This document shows positions 1 through 12,474 of a stretch of DNA of 64,000 nucleotides, piece after piece. The first letter of the stretch is position 1. Every line of letters starts with the position of its first letter. The stretch lies in the NCBI RefSeq assembly GCF_027580225.2, contig NC_073355.2, forward strand, positions 24,269,501 to 24,333,500, in the 5' to 3' direction. Under the pieces are notes generated by a model. It had not been told where the DNA came from, searched no databases, and was given only the letters and a program-made list of their open reading frames with translations. A program made the position numbers and the translations under genes. This stretch comes from Misgurnus anguillicaudatus. Taxonomy: Eukaryota; Chordata; Actinopteri; Cypriniformes; Cobitidae.

Positions 1-1812
1 AGGACAATGGGTCCCCGGGAGCAGAATTGAAGACCTCTGCTATACAAAATATAAGGACACTAACACTGTCCTAATCATGCACAAAACTATAAGATTAAAC
101 AGTGATAAAAAATAATGTATAATGGAAAATAATTCTCAGTTAATACACGCACACATGCACACATGCACACACACACACACACACTGACGCCCACAAGCAC
201 GCAGACAAAGTCAGGTATGTGTGGTTTAAGGGACAATTCCATAGACTCTGTTCAAACTGTATATCCCATACCCCAGTCCCTAACCCCCCCAAAAAAGTAC
301 TGTTTAGTATGTTAATTGAGCCATTCAGGAAGTGTCCCTGATGTTTATTGCATTATAAACATGTTTCATACACTCTTTATGTCCTGTAAACCACATATAC
401 CAACCTACACGCACACACACACACACACACATGCACGCACACATTGCTGGTAACTTTGTGGGGGGTGGGTGTTATACAGTAAATGTAAAGTTTCCAGAAT
501 TTGAAACAAATAGCTTTGTACAACATCTAGATATGAGTTTAGATGTGCTTGCAAAGTATTCTTGATTTAAAGATGTTTGATGTGAAATAAAAACAGTGTT
601 AACTTCCATTGTTAAACAATAAATGCCAGTGAGCATCCAGAGAGACAAGAAAAGGATATGATTATTTTAGGTCAGATGTTTAAAGGAATAGTCTCATTTT
701 CAATATTAAAATATGTTATTACCTTAACTAAGAATTGTTGATACATCCCCCTATCATCTGTGTGCGTGCACGTAAGCGCTGGAGCGCGCTGCGACGCTTC
801 GATAGCATTTAGCTTAGCCCCATTCATTCAATTGTACCATTTAGAGATAAAGTTAGAAGTGACCAAACACATCAACGTTTTTCCTATTTAAGACGAGTAG
901 TTATACGAGCAAGTTTGGTGGTACAAAATAAAACGTAGCGCTTTTCTAAGCGATATTTAAAAGAGGAACTATATTTTATGGCGTAATAGCACTTTTGGGA
1001 GTACTTTGACTCGCCTGAAAAGTCCGCTCCCCTTCTCACTCTCATAATGGGAGAGGGAGGGTGTTACTGCGCCGAGTCGAAGTACTCCCAAGGGTACTAT
1101 TGCGCCATAGAATATAGTTCCTCTTTTAAATCCGCTTAGAAAAGCGCTACGTTTTATTTTGTACCACCAAACTTGCTCGTATAACTACTCGTCTTAAATA
1201 GGAAAAACGTTGATGTGTTTGGTCACTTCTAACTTTATCTCTAAATGGTACCATTGAATGAATGGGGCTAAGCTAAATGCTATCGAAGCGTAGCAGCGCG
1301 CTCCAGCGCTTACGTGCACGCACACAGATGATAGAGGGATGTATCAACAATTCTTAGTTAAGGTAATAACATATTTTAATATTGAAAATGAGTAGACTAT
1401 TCCTTTAAGGTTGGTATATGTGGTTTACAGGACATGAAGAGTGTATGAAACATGTTTATAATGCAATAAACATCAGGGAGACTTCCTGAATGGCTCAATT
1501 AACATACTAAACAGTACTTTTTTGGGGGGGTTAGGGACTGGGGTATGGGACATACAGTTTGAACAGAGTCTATGGAATTGTCCTGTAAACCACACATACC
1601 TGACTTTGTCTGCGTGCTTGTGGGCGTCAGTGTGTGTGTGTGTGTGTGTGTGCATGTGTGCGTGTATTAACTGAGAATTATTTTCCATTATACATTATTT
1701 TTTATCACTGTTTAATCTTATAGTTTTGTGCATGATTAGGACAGTGTTAGTGTCCTTATATTTTGTATAGCAGAGGTCTTCAATTCTGCTCCTGGGGACC
1801 CACTGTCCTTCA
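1..1812. repeat. Long inverted repeat with a MITE-like core
   Basis: The first ~900 bases reappear in reverse complement up to about 1812, with the turn near 1045. Positions 1-15 pair with about 1795-1812, and 680-1040 pair with 1050-1405 with few mismatches. The left arm carries about 270 extra bases (roughly 412-680) that the right arm lacks. Both arms hold a short (CA/TG)n tract (about 150-182 and 1629-1652). The inner ~730 bases have the look of a foldback MITE, and the outer arms extend the palindrome well past a normal MITE. No coding function is seen. Confidence 0.85.
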
Positions 1813-1816
1813 TCAC

Positions 1817-1990
1817 AAAAAATGGCTGGGTTATTTTTGACCCATAATGGGTCAATATTGGAAAGAACACATGCTGGGTTAAACATGACCCAATGCTGGG
1901 TTAAAAATGACTCAATGTTGGGTTGTTGTTATTCAGCCATGGGGTATAATAACCCAGCAGTTGGGTTAAAACCACTCAGCATTAAGTCAA
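1817..1990. repeat. MITE fragment, TGGGTTA family
   Basis: This stretch is dense in GCTGGGTTA / TAACCCAGC motifs. The same family occurs beside JH3 (14285-14443) and forms the ends of the 2.4-kb element at 44748-47154. One terminus (AAAATGGCTGGGTTATTTTTGACCC) is clear; the other is degenerate. Confidence 0.65.
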
Positions 1991-3776
1991 TGCAAAATTG
2001 AAAATGACCTGTATTGTAGTGTATGATGTAGCTGTCCATCAATAATGTGCAAAGTAGTTAAACCAAAAAGTGCACGAGTAATAAACTACTTGGCTTCTTA
2101 AGTAGGGAGTCGGCTCTGAATCACTGAAACAAGTCGTCGTATGGATTGAATCTCCTGCCTGTCTCAGTCTATGTAGATAAGAAACACTTTGCATAATAAA
2201 CTCCGACTACAGTCTTGCCAGGGAGAAACGAAAACTCTGACTGGCCCACAGACACTTCAGCTAGTTAGTGTGTTAACATCATAGAAGACACTAGCTGTAA
2301 AGGCAAGTTTGTGTTGTAAGAAGTAGCAGTAGTGAGGATAAGCAAAAAAAGCACAAAAGAGGAAATTATTTTAACAAGATTAAGTCTGGGACATACTATG
2401 TTGAATAAAACCTTAAAATTAATAAATAAACAACCAACCATCAGGAAAATGTGAGCACTGTGGAATAGAGAAATCAGTTGAACATGTTATTTGTGTATGT
2501 CAAAAGTATACTAATGAAAAATAAATAATGAAGAATGAACTTAGAAAGGTCATTCTTCATTATTTCATAAATTGGTTAAACTTAAGCTTAAAATATATAA
2601 TAGATAATGGAATAGAAAGTTTATTTCTTTATCTCAAGACAACAGGGCTGATTAGGAGAATTTAGTGAGTTATACACATATATCACATACTTGCTTAATT
2701 GAGTGTAAAATGTGTCTGTGGTCGTTTTTATTGCTTGGATTAATGATGAATGATGTGTAATGATGTTGGTGTTTAAAACTCTTAATGTCGTGAAAGAAAG
2801 TTGCGCTAGCTAGCAGCTAACGCTGCTGCACTAGTGTTTACATTTTTGCTATGGCCCGGTTAGCTCACATACTTGCTTAAATGAGTGTAAAAATATTAAT
2901 GTCTGTCACTGTTTTTTGCTTTATTGCTTGGATTAATGATGAATGATGTGTAATGATGTCGCTAATGTCTTCTCAGTAAGCCATGTTAGCACTAGGTCAA
3001 TATATGTTACCATTGTTGTACTGAGTACGGAGACTGTGTCAGTTGACCAATCAGAGCAGAGTAGGCTACTGAAAGGTGATTGAATGGCTTCACACGAATC
3101 GTGTGGGGATCTCTAAGAAATGGGGTAATATTAACTTTATATTTTGAAAAAATTACAGTGTTTTTGACCTTGCATCATGGGCGTTGGAACCTTTTTAAGA
3201 CCAATGATAATGGACCCACCCACTTTTTCTCTAATTTAGCGCATTTGTCTGTTCACTCATCAAAGCGCTGTTAGTCAAAATCCCTAACCCTTTGCTTTTT
3301 TTACACTGCAGACCCGTTTCAGCTTTTAAACATAATTCGCGGGGGTGAGTGGTCGCTGAGTTGCTGAACAAAGTGCTGACAATCCTCCTTTGCCAAATGT
3401 ATAACGTTTTAAACAGAAGTAAAGGTCAAACAACCATGCATTAGGAAAATTAATAACTGCTTTATTTATAGTATATTTTCTATAGACGTGTAAAACCAAA
3501 CATATTATAGCGGATTGTTTTACTTTCATTGTTTCACGAGTTTGCCTGCCCATTAAGTCTTAATAATTAACGGTAAACAAACTTAGCTTGCTGTTCTTAA
3601 AGGCATCTCGAACCTTGGGTCGGACTTGAGCCCCAAGTTCAAGACACAGAAGAAAAAAGGAGGAGATATGAGGAGGAGAGATGCCAGAAGAATTGCGTCT
3701 GTGCGCAGAGGCACGGAGACTCACGTTTTGCTTTTAATGATAATTGACACAGCACTAAATGTGGTTCCTTTCAATA
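1991..3776. other. No gene seen; AT-rich spacer
   Basis: There is no convincing exon or RNA gene. It contains the ~90-bp duplication listed separately and short chance frames. The segment just before 3777 flanks the LTR. Confidence 0.6.
2683..2959. repeat. Direct duplication, two ~90-bp copies
   Basis: A segment beginning CACATACTTGCTTAA and ending TGATGTGTAATGATGT occurs at 2683-2766 and again at 2866-2959. The second copy has about 10 extra bases. About 100 bases of different sequence separate the copies. Confidence 0.7.
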
Positions 3777-5965
3777 TGTCACAGGCCGGGGCGGACCCAA
3801 AGATAGCTAAACAAGGTCGCGCCCCTTCCTAGTTTCCACCTCGAGGAGGTTCCCAAGACCACCCCAATGACCAGACAGACAAGTATACTAATATTAAAAT
3901 GACACTTTATTAAATATTTAAAAGGAAAGGGGGAAGGGCAATTTAAAAGCAACTCTTCTTCTGTCTCCAGGACCACTTCGAGTGCAGCGGGGGCTAGGAC
4001 TCCTTTCCCAGAGGGACCCTGCTATCCGTGGCGCCCTCCGCTTCTCCTGGAGGCAAAACAGGAAAGTCTAATTAGTGCTGTGTTAGAAGTTTCGTCGATA
4101 CCTGTTCCCGTCACCGGTCTGAGATAAATGTTTCCTTCTCTTGCCCCTTAAGGTTCCTGGCGTCCTCTTCGAGCCATGCTGGAGGAACCAGATGGATGAA
4201 GTCCACAGGCAAGGTGATCCAGACAGGGGTAAAGAGGTTTGTCTCACTGGGACCTTTGTGCTCCTCTTCGTAGCGTGCTGGGGACAGAGGTAAGTTACAC
4301 CACACAGGTAAGGTATTTTCAACAAGGGCAAGAGGGTCAATACTCTGGGGTTTTCACGTTCCTCTTCACAGCGGGCTAGAAGACAGAGGTAAACTTCGCC
4401 ACACAGGTAAGGTATTTCACACAAAGGTAAGAGGGTTAATACACTGGGACTTTTACATTCCTCTTCACAGCGGCCTAATAGGCAGAGGTAAGTTGCACCA
4501 CACAGGTAAGGTATTTCACACAAAGGTAAGAGGGTTAATACACTGGGTCTTGTATGTTCCTCTTCACAGCGGCCTAAAAGGCAGAGGTAAGTTACACCAC
4601 ACAGGTAAGGTAATAAATGATCGTCTCACCCAACACGTGTCCCGGGGGCAGTGGATCCACAAGGTGGCTACACACCAGGGGGCGCCGGGTATGATGCGTA
4701 CGGGCCTGGACGCTTCCCTAGTTCCTTCCCCTCCACTCTGATCCTGGGGGTACTGACTGGGGCGAACTCTCGAAGAGGCTCCGTACGGGGATGATGGATG
4801 CGCGTGCACTTGCACTACGGGATGACCCCCCAGCGCCACACAGCAGGTGTCGTGCGTTCCTTTTACTCACACGGCCGCCCAAATAGGATTCCCTACTGCC
4901 CACGCTCGGGATGAGTATAGGTAACGGCTGACGCACCGGGGGTCCCACTTTACAGATTAGTTCTCCTTCTACTGGGATGACCACAACGCGCTGGTATCCT
5001 CCCAAGGATACTCCTGGACTGAGGGCGGCACCTGGTTCTACCAACACAGCACACACGGCAATCCTTAGTGCACACACCCACAAAGTAAAGCTCAGACTCA
5101 CCCACAGCAATTTTCACACGTTACGTGACTCCAAACAGGTGCCCAGCTCTTCCAAGGTCCCTGAGAGGGGATTCGTCGGATACAATTTCCGCACCAAGAA
5201 GGAGAGGATAGTAGTGACCGTGGGACCTCTTCGTCGTATTGACTGCGCCTCACTCGGCTCGCCCACCCTGTACTCATCCGGTGGGGCCGGTCACTCGGTC
5301 GAGGACACTTCCAAACCTAATTCAGACACACAGGCTGGCAGCAAAACATACGCCGTATACTTGATAGCAGTGGTACTCACGTGAAGGCGGGGCGAACTCC
5401 GGACAGAGATCTCCCACTCGTCTTAGATGTTAGTTCCCGGCTCACCTACGTTTTTCTCCCCGTAGGGCCGTTATAAAACACCACACTCACAACCCGCTTC
5501 AGGTACACCTTATTACAACCGCTAGCAAATTTGTATGCGGTACTCACGTGCCCAGCTCTTCACAAATGCTCCGTAACTCTCTTACTGTTGACTTGATCCT
5601 GTCACGTAGTTAAAATAATTACACTTCACCCAGTCACCTCTCTTCTCTTTCCTTCCAGTTACACCCTCAACGGCTCCCGCTTCCTTCCCTAAGGGAACAG
5701 TGTAAAGCACGTACACAGCTCTGCACAGCAGTAAACAAACGCACCAAAAAGCATACCGTTTGAGTTTTCAATGGTCTTCTTATACTCTCCTTTCCCTCTT
5801 CATTAGCCTATCAGCAATCGCTGTATTAATCGATCACACCTGTGCATAGTATGGCCTGATTTCGCCCTCGGTGTTCAGAATCAGTCGTCCGGGCGGAACT
5901 ATCGTCGGGCGGAACCCATCTTCCATACTTTTGGTTCCGCCCTCACGAATCGTCACCTGGTGACA
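3777..5965 (-). mobile_element. 3' LTR of a Gypsy-type retrotransposon
   Basis: The segment is bounded by TGTCAC at 3777 and GGTGACA ending at 5965. Read on the minus strand it begins TGTCACC directly after a purine-rich tract (GGCGGGGGAGGA) and after the end of a pol reading frame, the normal order pol - polypurine tract - 3' LTR. At about 2.19 kb it is long for an LTR, partly because of internal tandem repeats (4259-4615). No matching 5' LTR lies in the window, so the element is truncated and its target duplication cannot be checked. Confidence 0.72.
4259..4615. repeat. Tandem repeat inside the LTR, ~99 bp x about 4
   Basis: The landmark CCTCTTCACAGCG and the following AGGTAAGTTACACCACACAGGTAAGG recur near 4259, 4359, 4459 and 4557, a spacing of 98-100 bases. 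Copies differ by a few substitutions. The open frames here are by-products of the repeat. Confidence 0.8.
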
Positions 5966-6409
5966 TCCTCCCCCGCCGAAATGGTTCTAGTCCCTAGAAC
6001 CGCTTCCTGTGACCCACTCACAATACCGGGCTGGTGGTCGTCCCCGGTTCTCACGTTGGGGCCGCCGTGGAGGGGACACCGGGTCTGCTCTAGCAGGTAA
6101 GTTCTCCGGCTCCCTTGGGGCCACCCGAGCTGGTGCATTCGCCGGGTTCGCTCTAGCAGGTAAGTTTTCGGGCTCCCTTGGAGCCACCCGAGCTGGTGCA
6201 TTCGCCGGGTTCGCTCTAGCAGGTAAGTTTTCGGGCTCCCTTGGGGCCACCTGAACCGGTGCATTCACCGGGTTTCCCGGGACTATGGCCCATCCTCCAA
6301 TCCAAGGCGCTACGGGCGCCGGCTTCCTAGGGGCCACTTCAGTGGGTAATGGGGGATAATTCGGACAGGGTTGAATCATATTCCGGTGAACCACGCGATC
6401 AGGCCGGAC
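5966..6409 (-). pseudogene. C-terminal end of Gypsy-type pol (integrase tail), truncated
   Basis: A minus-strand frame (6394 to 5987) contains VHRNMIQPCP near its start. This resembles the HRN-L-PC motif seen near the C-terminus of fish Ty3/Gypsy integrases. It continues as a Pro/Ala/Arg-rich tail with three nearly identical 21-residue repeats and ends just before the polypurine tract and LTR. Upstream of about 6409 the homology stops abruptly, so protease, RT, RNase H and the integrase core are missing. It is a remnant, not a gene. The assignment rests on the short motif plus the position next to the LTR. Confidence 0.6.
6087..6260. repeat. 63-bp tandem triplication in the pol tail
   Basis: GCTCTAGCAGG recurs at 6087, 6150 and 6213, an exact 63-base (21-codon) period. 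The frame is kept, giving three copies of a Pro/Ala/Arg-rich 21-residue block. Confidence 0.88.
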
Positions 6410-7869
6410 GTTAAAATAGGCTACTCGTTAAAATATTATTACTGCAGTTAAATAGTTTATTTTGATTATGGTTTATTTTTTTACAGAAGCATGCAATTAC
6501 TTTTCATTTGCGGTGTCACAGAGTTGAATGTCTTCACGTATTGACATTATTTGCGAGGTACATTTGCAGATAATTCATAAAGTCATACCTCTGTTTGATC
6601 GATTGTGTTTTAGAAGTACACATGCTCAAACTCTTATGACAGCATTGTTTCCCGACGGATACCATTAAATAAATTTATCTCATTTCCAGAATCTCACATT
6701 TATATTTCTCTAAGAGAGAGAAAGAGAGATTGGGTATAACAAATAAAAAAGGTACAAAAGTTGTATCAGTTTACCTTAATTCGTTTTTCTTACCTTTTAT
6801 TTCCTCAAAATAAAAAATAAACATTGTAGCCTACTGTCAGCAGAGTAGAGAAAAAAATGTCACAGAAAGATAAATGAAACATGACATCTGTCATTATTTG
6901 CAAAATATTTAAAGGGCTATTACCAGAATCCCGACCGCAAAAGGCTACTGTCTTTTATTTAATAAACGCAAATGTTTAGGCTTATTAAAAGGAAACATGA
7001 AAATTGCATCTATGGGGGGGGGGTTGCGTGGGGACCCACCCAATTTTCATTTGTTTCCGACGCCCATGCCTTGCATGTATTTAAACCTGGGGCACGTTCA
7101 ATCTCACACCGGTGCACAACGTTTTGCTACGGTTTCCGGGTTGAACGACATGTTTCCTGGAAACGGTGTGCAACAGAATGCAACAGGTTTTAGAAGCGTT
7201 TTCTCTTGTTTGGTGGCTGTGTCAGAAATGTCGGCCCAATCAGCGGCAAGATGTAACAAACCACGCGGTAGTAAAGAGACAGCTCGCTCAATGGGTTCAA
7301 GTTGGAATGTTGTCTTTCATTCTGGATGGCAAGGTCAGTGACTGTAACATTGAGGGTCTTTTACAGTATTAAACACACATTTATAACGACTTCATCAGGC
7401 TTCAGAAACATTTAAAAAAAAAACACAAAGAATGCCTCTCAGCTACCTTAGTTGCAACTCTTACGTCATCACAACAGGGCATCCAACGCATCACCGTTTC
7501 TGTTTAATAAACTTTGTGCAACGTTTTGTCGGGGCTGAACGCAGCCAACGACCGGCCCATAAAGCAGGGACAGCGGCCCATTGGTTCATTTTCCATACTA
7601 ACACTGGGCTGGCCCAATCATCTCTTAACAAGCTCCACCCCTCTGTTTCTTGTGTCAGATGGACACAGCCATGAACTGACACAAGAAACAAAGGGCGAGT
7701 ATTATACAGACGTATCATACATCTCACACTATTTTTGTCTGACCAGCCCCATAACACTTGTACATCGCGCAACGCAGCCCGTTGCTTTCTTTCTTTGTTT
7801 TAATGTAATTCATTAATGGCGCTAAAAGGCGCGGTGGCAATGTACATTTTCCAAAAAAGTTAGCGAGAT
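6410..7869. other. No gene seen; decayed repeat sequence
   Basis: The stretch is AT-rich to about 7000. From about 7090 to 7820 it is GC-richer with CpG-containing blocks (ACGTTTTGCTACGGTTTCCG) that look like old hAT-type MITE fragments. No splice-supported exon was found. Confidence 0.5.
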
Positions 7870-8269
7870 GCTGCGTCCGAAACCGCCTACTACATACTAT
7901 ATAGTACGCGTAAAGCAGTAGGCGAGGCGAGTAGTATGTCCGAATACATAGTATTTGAAAAACAGTATGCGAAAAGTACCCGGATGACCTACTACTTCCG
8001 GTTAGATTTTGCAGTGTGCATAAGATGGACGCTTCGCTATCCCATGATGCCCCGGAAGAAGAGGCACGCGGCTGTTTTCGCGCTGAAATGACACGACATG
8101 ATGACGACGTATGTCACGTGATGTAACAACATGGCGGATGTAGTACGTCCGAATCTCATTCATACTACCAGGATTCATACTATACAGTGCCTACTGTTTT
8201 AACGCCAAGTAAGTAGGTACTTCATCTAATTCAGTACCTACTATACAGTATGCGGTTTCGGACGCAGCC
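7870..8269. mobile_element. hAT-like MITE, ~400 bp
   Basis: Terminal inverted repeats are GCTGCGTCCGAAACCGC (from 7870) and GCGGTTTCGGACGCAGC (ending about 8267). The interior is rich in TAGTA / TACTA palindromic motifs and has no coding capacity. No clean 8-bp target duplication was seen. Confidence 0.8.
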
Positions 8270-9481
8270 TAAGATTTTTTTTTTTTTTCGGACAGACTGG
8301 CCCAGGAGAGACCTAATCAGCAGCCCATTGGTTCTTTTTTATTTGACATTTGGCTAGCCCAATCACAACTTTTAGGGCATTTTATGAAGCATGCAGTGTC
8401 AGTGTGCGTCTGTCAAAATAAGAGACTACTGAGGACCGAGTGGACGTGTGGTAAGCAGAACTGCATCTAAAACACTGTTGTTAGATATCCTCTTAATAAA
8501 ACAAAGTCAAAAACACAAGTGATAGACCAATTGCTGTTTGCAAAATGACAGTGATTACACTGTATAAAATATGTATAAAACACAGTGTGGTCAGAATTAT
8601 TAGGTAGCTACATAAAACTTTTGATCACAGTTTTATCAAACATATTTTACTAATTCCAAACCAAATTAATCTTAATAACTACCGTTCATTTTGTAAATAA
8701 GGCATTTATAAGTAATACATAATTGTTGATGATGTCTGGCTGGAGAAAAAAACACCTTGTATTCAAGTGTGCAGAATTGTTGGGCACATTTTCTTTTGCA
8801 TTTAAAATGGGCCAAAAAAACTTCCAACACACACACTGGAAATTCATAATTTGATGTCCATAAGAAAGATGCCATGCATGGAAATTGCAAAATTGAGGTT
8901 TGACCATTATACAAGAAATCCTGATTCGGGCAGCAAGGGCATTAAATAGGATGAAAGGAAAAAATATATACAAAATGCATGTTGGTTGTTAAAATTACTG
9001 TGTTTTGGAATTGGTAAAAGGGGTTCAGAAAAAAGTGATCAAAATATTCTGCACACACTGTAATGGGACTCAGCCACAAAAGTGCAACATCATTGTAACA
9101 TTTATCAGGTCTTGGTGTTATCATAAGGTGTTCAGAATGGTAAGTTTAAACATTGTGCACTCACTGGCTAATACTATATTATTTTTAAAAACCTGCAAAG
9201 CCTATTACAGCGCTTACATTTTTGTAATGTCACGTGTCAGCTCTTGTACTTTTCTACTTAATCATTATATGGAGTTGGTAGTCAAGTTTGCACAAAGATT
9301 TGTGATCCTATGTAGTGGCCCGGTCTGGGCCAAAATGCCAGGGCCAATTTTATGTCCTAGTCCAGCCTTGGGTGTGCTTGACTGATTTGATTTGAGCTAA
9401 AGGTTAAAGAGTCTTTGTTGAAAAATGTGAAGAGCCAGAATCAAAGTTTTTATGAAATAGTTTTATGACATCTTCTGAGCA
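8270..9481. other. No gene seen; probable mariner-like remnant
   Basis: Near 8591 the motif GTCAGAATTATTAGG resembles the terminus of fish mariner/Tc1-like elements. The following ~500 bases could be untranslated flank and N-terminal remnant of one, but no transposase motif is readable. The open frame at 9005-9385 has no recognisable domain. Confidence 0.35.
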
Positions 9482-11234
9482 CACTGCAAATTTTTTCGTT
9501 GTAAATTCACAATAAATAATTGGATAAATTTTGCATGACTTTCACAGCAAGAATTACAGCAATATACTGTGAAAAATACTCACAGCAATTTACTGTAATG
9601 TTAAATCTGTGATATTACAATGCATTGATGTAAAAGCACAACTGTATACTGTAACTTCACAGCTTCAATTGCAAAGCAATTACTGTGATATTACAATACA
9701 TTATTGGGGAATTACAATCTTTTGCTGTACATTATTACAACAAGGCCATGTACTATTACAGTGTGTACTGTAAAAGTAATGTACATGTTGACAATAATTT
9801 ACTGTGAAAAGAAACCTTTGATTAGTAAATTAATTAGGTGATTAATTTTTTACCATTATGTACCAACCACCACAGAAATACAATATTACCTTTACATGTT
9901 CATAACAAATGTGGTGTATTAACACAAAGTTAACACAACCAGGGAAAAAACTAGCAAGCAAAGAGTCAAGGGTCAAGAGTCCAACTAAAACAAACACTAG
10001 TCACAATAATTGTGACTTAAAATGAAACAAAACATCAACATCTAAAAATAAGTGAATTGTGTTTTCTACAGCAATATATTTACTGAACATTCAGAAATTA
10101 TGTTTTATAAAATAATAAAATGCAATGTCTCTTTATCATTTACATAACAATCAAACAAGTCAATATAATAAACAGTTGTTGTTTTAAACATTGTGTGAAC
10201 ATTAAAACATGACATTGTCATAACGTTTAAAAATGGTAAAATGTAACATTCCTCTAACATTCAAACAACACCAAAACGTTCTTAGAACGTCAAGAAAACT
10301 GGACACTTTTTACGTTGGCAGAACGTTTTTGGGAACCTTGGGAACTTTCAGGGAACGTTCTTAAAACTTTTTTCTGTTAGCTGGGTTAATCTACATTCAC
10401 GTGACATATTTTTTAAAATAAATTTATATTTTTCTGATTCCATATTTATTGTAATAAGTCAGACTACGTCCATGTTTTTATACAGTCTATGGTTCAAAAC
10501 AGTTTGGTTATGTCATGTGACTTCCAGGACCCTGTCCCGGGTCCAAAATTTCTTATTTTGACTTAATATAAAATATTATTTTAATTTTTTTATGGTCTGT
10601 CATGGACCCCAGTAATACTGTTTGAAAGCTTAGACTCTCTACTTTCTGTAGATATGCATCACTTTGAGATATCTTTGACTGTAAGAAAGTTATTACACTT
10701 AATTTACACTATCACCCCCCCCATTTTTTTATATGATTTAATATACACATATACACTCTAAAAACAAACGGTGCTATATAGCACCAAAAGTGGTTCTTTG
10801 CTCGTAATCATAGAAGAACCGTTTTTAGTGCCATATAGCACCGGTGAAGCACCAGTGAAGTTGTATGTAAACCTCTGCATGTGGGTATGGGAAGTTTTTG
10901 AAATTGGGTAGGCCAAAACCTGGCGAAAATCCCCAAAATAGCTTCAGGGTGTAAGAGGTTAAACACAATATTTCACTGTAATAATACAGTTTAATGCTGT
11001 GAAATCCTTAATTGTTTTACTGTGTTGCTGTGATATTACAGACCTTTTTGTGATATAACAGCAGGTTTTAGATTGCAAGATTTTACTGTAAAATAAGAGT
11101 TAAATGCTGTAAAATCCAAGGATACTATAGTTTTCACAGGTATTCATTGGGATATTACAGGGAAACTTACAACAAGTTATGGTAAAATAACACTGTTAAT
11201 GATTGTAAAATGCTGGTAATTTCTAACAGTGCAG
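9482..11234. repeat. AT-rich MITE-like block (TTACTGTRATATTACA motifs)
   Basis: Both ends (9482-9840 and 10960-11234) are full of TTACTGTAA / GATATTACAG motifs in opposing orientation, suggesting one element split by later insertions. Inside are a 90-bp MITE (10755-10847) and one end of an AACGTT-family element (about 10240-10385, ending GTTAGCTGGGTTAA). No gene is present. Confidence 0.5.
10755..10847. repeat. Short MITE, GTGCTATATAGCACC
   Basis: The sequence starts ACACTCTAAAAACAAACGG and contains GGTGCTATATAGCACC, then AGAAGAACCG and a second GCCATATAGCACC. It is a compact palindrome-rich element of the type common in cyprinid introns. Confidence 0.6.
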
Positions 11235-11253
11235 CCCATGTTTACATCCATAG

Positions 11254-11721
11254 TGTCAGGAACTGGAGACATGGACGAATGAACCCATATGCAAACGATA
11301 TCGGGGAGTGAACACTGAACATTTAATAACAAAGAACAAGAAAACAAAAGCCCACGTGGGGGCAAAACTACATACAACATGAAATACACTGACATAACAT
11401 GATTTACAAGACTAGATGAAAAACTAAACTGAATGAACAATGAGCACAGCTTGACATGACAGGAATGAACACAATGAACCAGCACCAGACAAGAGGAGAT
11501 TAAATAGGGAAACTAAACGAGGGCAACACAGGTGCAAGGGATGAACTAATAATGAACAATTAACAGGGAGAACAAGGGGGCGGGGCCTAGAGACGGGACA
11601 CCAGAGGCCATGACCACACTTAACAAGGCATGAACCTCCACATGAAACAAGAGACTGTCAGAACTCTGCCACCACAATAAAACATAAATATAAAACAGAC
11701 TCTCGTGGCAGAATCCTGACA
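11254..11721 (-). repeat. LTR (3' copy in element orientation)
   Basis: This 468-bp LTR has TG...CA termini and is very similar to 12475-12949. The main difference is a short insertion (ACAAGAG) in the other copy near 12712. Confidence 0.88.
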
Positions 11722-11746
11722 GTAGCCTCCCCCAAAAGAGCGACTA

Positions 11747-12472
11747 CTAGACGCTCCTCAGGGGAACACACAAGACAAGACCAAAAACACTAAACAAAAC
11801 AAACATGAGTCCATGGGCACACAAAACAAAGTCCATGAACCAAGGTCCGTAGTCACAGCTCCGCGGGACAAGCCGACCGCGAGAACTGTGCGGGACAGGA
11901 AAACTGCGCAGGTTAGGCGGATCCGGCCGCGCTGAACGCGCAAGCTTCTGCGGCTCCGGTCGCGCAGGACACACTGGCTTGGGCAACTCCGGGCGCGCTG
12001 AACGCGCTGGCTTGGGCGGCTCCGGCCGCGCTGAACTGTGCAGACTGGGCGGCTCCAGCTGCGCTGGCTTGGGCGGCTCCGGCTGCGCAGGACGTGCTGA
12101 CTTGGGCGGCTCCGACTGCGCTGGACACGCTGGCTTGGGAAGCTCCGGCCTCGCTGAACGCGCTGGTCTCGGCGGCTCCATCCGAGCTGAACGTGCTGGC
12201 TTCGGGGGCTCTGGTCGCACTGAACGCGTTGGCATCGGCAGCTCCGGCGGCGCTGAACGCGCTGACATCGGTGGCTCCGGCGGCGTTGAACGCGCTGACA
12301 CTGACAGCTCCGGCGGCGCTGAACGCGCTGGCTTCGGTGGCTCCAGTCGCGCTGGACACGCTGGCTTCGGGAACATCGACCGCGCTGAACGCGCTGGCTT
12401 TGGCAGCTCCAGATGCGCTATACGTGCTGACTTCCCCGACATCGCTGCTGGGTTCAGTGTTGGCTGGTTCAT
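11747..12472 (-). CDS. Repetitive Pro/Ala/Arg protein of the LTR element
   Basis: A 241-residue open frame fills the internal region, starting with the ATG right after the 5' LTR (MNQPTLNPAAMSG). The body is a degenerate tandem array based on PPKPARSARPEL-like units of about 11 residues, giving a basic, Pro-rich, low-complexity chain. The last ~50 residues are hydrophobic (LMFVLFSVFGLVL). It may stand where gag would be, but no capsid or zinc knuckle is seen. The GC-rich repeat also leaves long frames on both strands, so translation is uncertain. Frames that extend into the LTR were ignored. Confidence 0.4.
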   Translation of the reverse strand: MNQPTLNPAAMSGKSARIAHLELPKPARSARSMFPKPACPARLEPPKPARSAPPELSVSARSTPPEPPMSARSAPPELPMPTRSVRPEPPKPARSARMEPPRPARSARPELPKPACPAQSEPPKSARPAQPEPPKPAQLEPPSLHSSARPEPPKPARSARPELPKPVCPARPEPQKLARSARPDPPNLRSFPVPHSSRGRLVPRSCDYGPWFMDFVLCAHGLMFVLFSVFGLVLCVPLRSV

Positions 12473-12474
12473 TC

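Noticed and set aside
1473..1886. Frames with HTHTHTH and neighbouring peptides
   Set aside because: Translation of a CA/TG microsatellite and of the palindrome arm.
4083..5384. Several overlapping frames of 80-146 residues on both strands
   Set aside because: They lie within the Gypsy LTR and its ~99-bp tandem array, have no domain and overlap one another.
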